Assembly (NCBI RefSeq): GCF_014697355.1
Contig: NZ_JACJRQ010000006.1
Location: forward strand, 186,001-250,000
Source of the DNA: Nostoc calcicola FACHB-3891
GTDB lineage: Bacteria > Cyanobacteriota > Cyanobacteriia > Cyanobacteriales > Nostocaceae
Direction of reading: 5' to 3'
Length of the DNA: 64,000 nt
Both the position numbers and the translations under genes were made by a program. Of this stretch, positions 58,164-64,000 are shown piece by piece (within the stretch, counting starts at the first letter, position 1; each line of letters begins with the position of its first letter). Under the pieces are notes generated by a model. It was given only the letters and a program-made list of their open reading frames with translations. It ran no database searches and had not been told where the DNA came from.

Positions 58164-60488
58164 TTAAATATTGTTTTGATAAACTTTAGTAGAAAGACGA
58201 ATTCCAAAAGTAGTAGTTATAAAAGCAAAAACAGTAGGAACAAACGCCACCCAACCACCGAATAGTAAGAGAATAAAGCAGCAGCCGTATAAGGTAATTA
58301 GTGCGATACCAATTATCGCTGCTAGTTGCGATCGCGACCAACGATACACAGCGATTATTCCTCCTACTAATGACCAGCCGCACAGCCAAAGAACTTCGCC
58401 CCATGCAGGCCATACCCATAACAATGGTCGGCGATCCATAACGGCACTAAGTATCTGGCTAACCATGTGAGCGTGAATTTCTATACCTGGTACTTGTTGG
58501 TAGGGCCTAGTTTTTGTACTGTAAGGTGTGAAGAAAGAATCTTTAACACTGTCAGCATCAACACCAATTAACACAATCCGATTTCTCACCCACTCAGGGT
58601 TCAATTGACCTTTGAGAACTTGTGCGAGAGTCACTTGTCGAGCAACCTCGCGTGAGGAGCGATAATTGAGTAGTAATTGATGACCTCCTGCGTCAAATTG
58701 TTGATAACCACCTGTAGGGATATCTATAGGTTTGAAGACAATTTTGCCAAGTTGCAAATATCCTTCGTCGTTAATTTGGGATTGAATGCCTTCTTTTGCT
58801 AAATAGTGGCTTGCTAGTTGCCAGCTTAAGGAGTAACGTGTTTTACACGGGGATTGTGGATCTGGAGTTACGGCTAATAGCTGACGGCGAACTACAAAGT
58901 CACTATCAAGCACAACATCACTAAAGCCGACGCGATCGCTTGGAATTTCTGGCGGAGGTGAAATGCCAGTAGATTGTGTATTGTCTCCACTGAGTTTACA
59001 AATAGCAAAAAACTTGTCGCTTTTATGCAAGCGAGTAGCTAAATCTTTGTATTGAGGTTCTACTGTAAAATCACGATAGAGATCTAACCCGATCGCTCTT
59101 GGTTGGTATAATTCCAATTTCTGCATTAACTGTTGCAATACCTCATCTGATAACGAGGATTTTTGCCGCTGCTTTTGGGCTTGAATATCTGCTTCTGTAA
59201 TCTTAACTATTAATAGGCGTTGGTCTGGGCCTTCATCTGGTCTAATCTGCATCATCGAATCGAAAGCCGACAGTTCCCATTGTTGCATGATTCCTAGCGA
59301 TCGCAGGGTTGCTGTTGCAAGGGCGATCGCTATACTTACCACAAATGCTGTTTGCAGCCTCTTTTTTTTGAACCAAGGAGAAGATATCGCTTGTGTTTGT
59401 CCGCGTAACCCGTTCCATGTCAGCGGTTCTTCTGCTGGGTTTTGGTAAATCAATGGTAACCAAGAAGCAGTAGGAAATTCATCTTCTAGACCTTGTAATC
59501 TTTCTCGTGCGTAACGTGCTGCTAAATAATAAGATTGACCTTCTGCTAAAGCTGAGAGAAAATTCTTTAAAAACTCTTGAGCAACAAAATCCGGCACATT
59601 CTCTCGCATAATAATAACTTCGGGAATGTGCAAATCGGCTAACTGCCATGCCAATCCCAAACCATCGCACGAGTTAAAAATAGCAAGTTTTAGACCTTGT
59701 GCAACTGCATATTTCAAAGCATTTTTTAATTCGGGTATGGTTAAACTGCTAGTTTGGTTAATATGTATTAAACCTGTATCTTCTTGACTTTGGCTATGAC
59801 CTGCAAAAAATAGAATATCCCAGCCTTGTTTATCCCATAACCACTTATCTAATTCTTGGCGTGAAGGTTCTACCAAAAATACTGTTGATGCATGAGGTAG
59901 TTGCTTTAGTAATGTTTGGTCTTTCTGGATATCAATGCCTGTACTATTACCTAATATCGCCAAAATTCTAACTTTCCTACCATTTTTTTTCGGTAATACT
60001 TTCACTCGCTCATAACTTGGAGGAGTTAAAGCTACTTCTGCTTTCTGGTAATCGTCAAAAAAGTTCCATAGATGCCAAGGTAGTCTTCTTAGCAGGCGAT
60101 CGCTTGTTTCAATAATCACCTGAAATTCTTCATCTAAAGTCAATCTGGCTCGTAATTGTTGGTCAATTTTACGAAACGAATCTGAGTTGAGCCAACTATT
60201 AATTTGCTGATGTAACTCCCGACAAACTTCAGTAAAATCAGTTTCACTAACATTAGTCAAACCAACTGGTTCTATTTCAATTAAAGCACGACCGTGAAAC
60301 CGTTGTTGGAGTGCCTGATATATTAATTGATAGCGTTTATAAAGTTCAGCAATTTGTGGGGCTGCGGGTAAACTACCTGTAAATTGCATCGGGCGAGAGT
60401 TATTATCATCCCACAATTGTGCGTTAACAACCGAGAAGCCATCGTTTAAGTTACCTTTATCTAAATTTATAACAACTAACTTACCCAT
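58164..60488 (-). CDS. CHAT (caspase-like) - CHASE2 membrane sensor protein
   Basis: 774 residues. The cytoplasmic N-terminal half holds a CHAT domain, a caspase-like protease fold. The catalytic histidine is in ILFFAGHSQSQEDTG (about 223-237) and the cysteine in LAIFNSCDGLGLAWQLAD (about 267-284), ending with SWLPLIYQNP. A membrane helix (about 379-397) is followed by an extracytoplasmic CHASE2 sensor (about 400-690; MMQIRPDEGPDQRLLIVKIT, AIGLDLYRD, VLIGVDADSVKDSFFTPYS) and three closing helices. Intact His/Cys residues argue for an active protease; some CHAT proteins are effector proteases in prokaryotic immunity. The architecture suggests a membrane-sensed signal controlling proteolysis. 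Signal and substrate unknown. Confidence 0.9.
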   Translation of the reverse strand: MGKLVVINLDKGNLNDGFSVVNAQLWDDNNSRPMQFTGSLPAAPQIAELYKRYQLIYQALQQRFHGRALIEIEPVGLTNVSETDFTEVCRELHQQINSWLNSDSFRKIDQQLRARLTLDEEFQVIIETSDRLLRRLPWHLWNFFDDYQKAEVALTPPSYERVKVLPKKNGRKVRILAILGNSTGIDIQKDQTLLKQLPHASTVFLVEPSRQELDKWLWDKQGWDILFFAGHSQSQEDTGLIHINQTSSLTIPELKNALKYAVAQGLKLAIFNSCDGLGLAWQLADLHIPEVIIMRENVPDFVAQEFLKNFLSALAEGQSYYLAARYARERLQGLEDEFPTASWLPLIYQNPAEEPLTWNGLRGQTQAISSPWFKKKRLQTAFVVSIAIALATATLRSLGIMQQWELSAFDSMMQIRPDEGPDQRLLIVKITEADIQAQKQRQKSSLSDEVLQQLMQKLELYQPRAIGLDLYRDFTVEPQYKDLATRLHKSDKFFAICKLSGDNTQSTGISPPPEIPSDRVGFSDVVLDSDFVVRRQLLAVTPDPQSPCKTRYSLSWQLASHYLAKEGIQSQINDEGYLQLGKIVFKPIDIPTGGYQQFDAGGHQLLLNYRSSREVARQVTLAQVLKGQLNPEWVRNRIVLIGVDADSVKDSFFTPYSTKTRPYQQVPGIEIHAHMVSQILSAVMDRRPLLWVWPAWGEVLWLCGWSLVGGIIAVYRWSRSQLAAIIGIALITLYGCCFILLLFGGWVAFVPTVFAFITTTFGIRLSTKVYQNNI

Positions 60489-60763
60489 CGTTAATTACTA
60501 GAGTTTTTTATCTAATTTTAAAAATACATCTTTTTTTAAATGGATTTTATACTAGTTCCCTTTGAAGATGCGCTTAATTATTTTGGAACATGGCGAATTA
60601 TCCTCATAAAATCTCTGCGTCCCTTTGCGTTAACCTTTGCGTCCCTTTGCGTTGAAAAAAGCTAGTATTAGTTTCCTTAAGTTTAACAGGAAAAAGACCG
60701 CGTTCAGTAAAAATCAAAGCCGCGCTATAAAAGTAACCTACCCCCTCTCCCACCTTCTACTTA

Positions 60764-62008
60764 TCAAACCACAAAATCTTCTGTAATACTAAAATCACCT
60801 AGAATCAATTGAATACTAAAGCTAGTTTCACGCATACATTTAAAACGATTTAGTGAAATATAGTAATCTTGAGTTCTAGATTCAACTACTTGTAAAGTCT
60901 CCCCTGAACTAGAAAGTACTAGCTTTAACTGAGGTAACAAATACTTTTGATTACCAACAGGATGCACTTGCACTAAAACACCAATTTTTCCTTCTGCTTC
61001 TTCAGTAAGAACAACTAGCAGTACTACAGATTGTTCTCCTAATTGCATTCCCAAATCAATGAGTTTAGCCCCATTAACACCAGATATCCTAGAAGTATCA
61101 AAACTTCTAGTAGCAAACGCTAAATTTCCCAACTGTGACGTATTAATTAGCGTATCAATCGATTGCCAACCTATCTCAAAAACTCTGTCGAACCATTGAT
61201 TCAAATTTACTTGTATTTTGTTGGGTACAATGTCGGCAACAGGTGAAACCTCACTTTGTAATAAACCTAAACGCTGATTGTAAAGTTGCTGTCGCCATTG
61301 TTCGTTACCAATTAATGCTGCCCATTGGCTAAATGATACGTCTGAACGTAAACGCGGTGAATAAATAGATGGATTAGCTAAAATTCGTAACAAATCTTGA
61401 GCTTCATCTGTTGATAAAGTTGCTAAAGGTGGCACTTCTTCTCGAAAATTCAGTCCTAGTGTTGCTAACAGTATGGTAAAATTTTCTGTTAACTCATCAA
61501 CTGATAAAGAATAAGTGCGATCGCTTTGATTATATCTGCCTTCATTCTTTAATTGACGATGAGTTGCAAAGCCACGTACTGCCATCCAACATTCATCTTC
61601 ATCATCCAAATTTACCTGTACTGCTAAATAATAGTCAGCTACCCAACTCGGAATATCTACCCACTCTTGCGGTACAGATAATTCTTCTAAATCCGTCATT
61701 TCAGTTGGTAATACTATTAATCGTGTTTCACCTAATTGAATAGCTATACCATTCACTACTTCTAAAATAGTAGGTATATCTTTTCCTGGCCATACTGAGG
61801 GTTGCGTCCCTGATTTTTCTTGCTGCCAATCTTCAAGCCAACTGATGAAACTATCCAAGCAAAGATGATTCAGATATGAATTGTAACGAGCGATAGGATT
61901 AGAGTGGTGTTGCTGGCTATATTGCCACGCTCTTTTTTGCTCTGTTTCTGCAATCTTTAACCAAAGATGCTTTGTGTTATTACTTGCTAATTCTGTTAAG
62001 CTAAACAT
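60764..62008 (-). CDS. DUF1822 family protein
   Basis: 414-residue soluble protein of the DUF1822 family, found mainly in filamentous cyanobacteria. The opening FSLTELASNNTKHLWLKIAETEQKRAWQYSQQHHSNPIARYNSYLNHLCLDSFISWLEDW, the ETRLIVLPTEMTDLEELSVPQEWVDIPSWVADYYLAVQVN middle and the C-terminal VVLLVVLTEEAEGKIGVLVQVHPVG...YLLPQLKLVLSSSGE are typical. The gene sits 19 bases behind the sigma-like gene and ahead of the CHAT-CHASE2 gene, a recurrent cyanobacterial order. Function unknown; a link to sigma-factor control is inferred from gene order. Confidence 0.88.
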   Translation of the reverse strand: MFSLTELASNNTKHLWLKIAETEQKRAWQYSQQHHSNPIARYNSYLNHLCLDSFISWLEDWQQEKSGTQPSVWPGKDIPTILEVVNGIAIQLGETRLIVLPTEMTDLEELSVPQEWVDIPSWVADYYLAVQVNLDDEDECWMAVRGFATHRQLKNEGRYNQSDRTYSLSVDELTENFTILLATLGLNFREEVPPLATLSTDEAQDLLRILANPSIYSPRLRSDVSFSQWAALIGNEQWRQQLYNQRLGLLQSEVSPVADIVPNKIQVNLNQWFDRVFEIGWQSIDTLINTSQLGNLAFATRSFDTSRISGVNGAKLIDLGMQLGEQSVVLLVVLTEEAEGKIGVLVQVHPVGNQKYLLPQLKLVLSSSGETLQVVESRTQDYYISLNRFKCMRETSFSIQLILGDFSITEDFVV

Positions 62009-62027
62009 TGATTTTACCTAATTATAT

Positions 62028-63665
62028 TTACTTAAATTTGGGAAAATATGCGTCCATAACGATATTAATCGTTTCTTCTGTTTCTAATTTTTTGCCTGAA
62101 TTATCTCTTTGTTTGAGAATTGATTTAATTAGAGATTTATAGTGCTTTGACAACCATTTTTCTACATACTCTTTCACCCATATATTTATCTGTTCAAGCA
62201 AATTTACTTGTAGCTTGTACTGAGTTTGAGAAAGCCTTGCCTTGACTTCACTTTGTTCGATGCCTAATTGGTTGGCAATTTTGGTTTCACTCAATTTTTG
62301 ACCGTAACAAAGTTGAAAAATTTCTTTTTCTTCCAAAGATAGTTTTTTTATAGCTGAGACTAAAGCTGCTTGAATCAAATCTGAGTTTGAGGGATTAGTG
62401 TAATCTTTCGCTAACCAATTGGTCACATAATCATTGACCCATTCTTGAGATTGCGATATGCCTGCTAAAGTTTCTAACAGCGTAATTGTAGACTTTTTCA
62501 AATACCGAGAAATTGTACTTTGATTAATTTCTAACCTAGCTGCTAACTGTTGTTGATTAAGCCCAAACCCATAGTAAAGCAGCAAAAGTTTTTGAAATTC
62601 AGGTTTCATCGCTTCTAGTTGTTCGCGCAAAGACAAACTAGTTTTTTTGTTGAGAAATTGCTGACTTTCTCCTACTTCTTCGGCTGAGTCGTGCCATTCC
62701 AGTTCTAAAGTCTCTTCTGGGATGTCAGATTTTGCTTCATATCCAGTAGTTTGTAAGGCATCAAGAGACCATTGAGGTACTATGGATTTTGGATAGTTTT
62801 GTAATGCTGCAATAGAGTTTTCCATCCAAGATTGCATTTGCTTGGCTGTAATATTAGTTGAAGCAGATACTTCATGAGGTGCAGAAGACAAGACTTTCTC
62901 TGCATTGTAACACCGAGCAGCTTGTTCAAAATCTTCTGTATCTGGATCGGGCCATTTCTGACCATTTTTTCTAGCAGGATTTTGAACTTTGTTAAATAAA
63001 TAAACTTGTTTAAAATATTTTTTAGCAAAAATAATCTGAGAAATATTCGGTTCCCCCAGCCCTGATACTTGCAGTGCTTCTTTTAACTCTTTATCGCTCT
63101 TTTTAGATAACATTCGCCACTTAGAAAACTTTTTAACTCGCATTTCATCTTTAATATTGTTTTCTAAGGCGGTTGTTACATACGTTTCAATATTAGATTG
63201 CTGCGAATTATATTTAGACAATATTTCTGCTAATTTGAGCGGATCGTAAATTATCACTCTGGCAAAACAGAGATATTCTTCCCAATTTTCTTGATTCTGA
63301 AATTTACAGATATTTTTAACTGCCCAATAGCATTTTTCTTCAAAATAACTTGCTAGATGCTCCAATGCTAGTTGTTGTTTATTTGCTGGTTCCCATTCTG
63401 CTAATCTTTGAAATTCTTTAAGAGCTACAGTATGCCAAAAATGCGCTAGACCATTTCCTTTATCTTCTTGCCTCGATAAACTATAAACCTTCTCATTTCT
63501 TTGTACGTATAGCTCAATGTTGCGTTTTAAATAAGGTTGATATTTCCATTGCAGTGTTAACCGACCATTTTGATGGTTAAGCATGAGATAAGTAGAAAAT
63601 TTATCAGTATTGTTCTCACGCTTGGGTAGTGTTGAAATGCCATCTAAGTTAACAAAGTTTAACAT
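62028..63665 (-). CDS. Sigma-70-like transcription factor with two C-terminal HTH modules
   Basis: 545 residues. The N-terminal half resembles a diverged sigma region 2 (helical ETYVTTALENNIKDEMRVKKFSKWRMLSK near 160-190). The C-terminal part has two consecutive region-4-like helix-turn-helix modules: FQKLLLLYYGFGLNQQQLAARLEINQSTISRYLKK (about 355-390) and KEIFQLCYGQKLSETKIANQLGIEQSEVKARLSQ (about 445-480). Such proteins are annotated in cyanobacteria as sigma-70 family factors and head a sigma-DUF1822-CHASE2 cluster. Tandem region 4 modules are unusual and may read two promoter elements or act as an activator. Co-transcription with the DUF1822 gene (19-base gap) is likely. Confidence 0.82.
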   Translation of the reverse strand: MLNFVNLDGISTLPKRENNTDKFSTYLMLNHQNGRLTLQWKYQPYLKRNIELYVQRNEKVYSLSRQEDKGNGLAHFWHTVALKEFQRLAEWEPANKQQLALEHLASYFEEKCYWAVKNICKFQNQENWEEYLCFARVIIYDPLKLAEILSKYNSQQSNIETYVTTALENNIKDEMRVKKFSKWRMLSKKSDKELKEALQVSGLGEPNISQIIFAKKYFKQVYLFNKVQNPARKNGQKWPDPDTEDFEQAARCYNAEKVLSSAPHEVSASTNITAKQMQSWMENSIAALQNYPKSIVPQWSLDALQTTGYEAKSDIPEETLELEWHDSAEEVGESQQFLNKKTSLSLREQLEAMKPEFQKLLLLYYGFGLNQQQLAARLEINQSTISRYLKKSTITLLETLAGISQSQEWVNDYVTNWLAKDYTNPSNSDLIQAALVSAIKKLSLEEKEIFQLCYGQKLSETKIANQLGIEQSEVKARLSQTQYKLQVNLLEQINIWVKEYVEKWLSKHYKSLIKSILKQRDNSGKKLETEETINIVMDAYFPKFK

Positions 63666-63839
63666 CTTCGTAGCTTTTATTTACTAACTAACAGTGTTTT
63701 GTTATTTAATTTACAAGTACAAATATCATACTTCTCCTTATTTAATTCAGATTTTAATAACTTGTTGGGATTGCAGTAGTTATCAGGTAAATAGACTATA
63801 CGGTAGAAGCATTTAACTTTATGCACGCTTCTACGCAAT

Positions 63840-64000
63840 TCATAACCAATTACCGACTAAAACGTAGGGGGCCCAATAAAAGGGGTGTTCTTGGTATTTT
63901 TGGAAAATGAACTCCTGGGCGCGACGCAGGGCTTCTGATTTGCTCAAGGCAGGGTTATTTTTTAACTGCCGATAGAACTCCCTCATCAACATTGCAGTGG
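63840..64000 (-). CDS. CHAT-domain protein, C-terminal end only (cut by window edge)
   Basis: The last 53 codons of a minus-strand gene: AMLMREFYRQLKNNPALSKS, then EALRRAQEFIFQKYQE and HPFYWAPYVLVGNWL before the stop. The F-Y-x-x-L-x-x-x-x-x-x-x-K-x-E-A-L-R-x-A-Q and H-P-x-Y-W-A-P-x-V-L-x-G-x-W pattern is the classic end of a CHAT domain, usually preceded by TPR repeats. It is therefore a second CHAT protein in the same direction as the sigma cluster, 174 bases upstream of the sigma-like gene. The rest lies outside the window. Confidence 0.88.
   Translation of the reverse strand, partial: TAMLMREFYRQLKNNPALSKSEALRRAQEFIFQKYQEHPFYWAPYVLVGNWL

Noticed and set aside
48481-64000. Contractile injection system locus
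   Set aside because: No sheath, tube, baseplate or ClpV-like AAA genes are visible; only the DUF4157 cargo-type marker is present.
1-64000. tRNA, rRNA or other structured RNA genes
   Set aside because: I scanned intergenic regions by eye for tRNA-like T-loop sequence and saw no convincing cloverleaf; a covariance-model scan would settle it.

Overview
The window reads as chromosome of a filamentous, probably heterocyst-forming cyanobacterium (Nostocales-like). The octamer GCGATCGC (HIP1) and its core recur throughout. Cyanobacterial marker genes are present: ferrochelatase with a chlorophyll-binding-like tail (41690-42856), ferredoxin-thioredoxin reductase catalytic subunit (6954-7319), a Ycf66 protein, a CruP-type flavoprotein, an SLH/OprB iron-uptake-type porin, a DevBCA exporter, and DUF29, DUF3122, DUF928, DUF1822 and CHAT/CHASE2 proteins. 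Intergenic DNA is loaded with 7-mer tandem arrays and MITE-like palindromic elements.

Layout. 1-5313: accessory block with an OLD-family ATPase/TOPRIM nuclease, a BrnT/BrnA pair, an orphan YgiT-type zinc-finger antitoxin, a decayed BrnT/antitoxin remnant, a Uma2 nuclease-like protein and a DUF29 protein. 5514-7711: DUF58 protein, ftrC and a DUF309 gene that overlaps it. 7827-12842 (minus): a receptor-like Ser/Thr kinase carrying an extracytoplasmic ligand-binding domain, and a porin. 13377-16780: cruP and two tandem paralogous membrane proteins. 17124-21264 (minus): TetR regulator-devB-devC-devA exporter operon. 21367-22829: an atypical TnpB divergent from a 49-residue ribbon-helix-helix-like gene. 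23420-33549: housekeeping genes (double-domain histidine phosphatase, dihydroorotase homologue, stress membrane protein, Ycf66, gnd, rplU-rpmA, ComM/YifB). 33678-35157: VapBC-like pair and a PD-(D/E)XK protein. 35444-46587: YihY/BrkB, DUF421, purB, DUF4126, a DUF433/DUF5615 toxin-antitoxin pair, TPR protein, hemH, methyltransferase, DUF3122, ABC permease, HicAB and GNAT.

48481-64000 is the most unusual part: eight consecutive minus-strand genes. In transcription order they are a CHAT protein (cut by the window edge), a sigma-70-like factor, a DUF1822 protein, a CHAT-CHASE2 membrane protein, a secreted DUF928 protein, an NHLM-type peptidase-less export ABC transporter, a 1414-residue DUF4157 polymorphic-toxin-like protein with about 17 tandem 15-residue leucine-rich repeats and a small distinct C-terminal domain, and a 176-residue protein placed where an immunity gene would sit. 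My inference is a sensing/caspase-like/sigma module next to an effector-export module. No eCIS structural genes and no NHLP precursor peptide are visible, so the export route is open.

Other points of interest are a DUF433/DUF5615 pair whose toxin start has become ATA, a dihydroorotase homologue lacking most metal ligands and carrying an in-frame palindromic repeat, a TnpB without the usual RuvC-II glutamate or zinc finger, and at least ten MITE-like elements, several with clear 8-bp target duplications.
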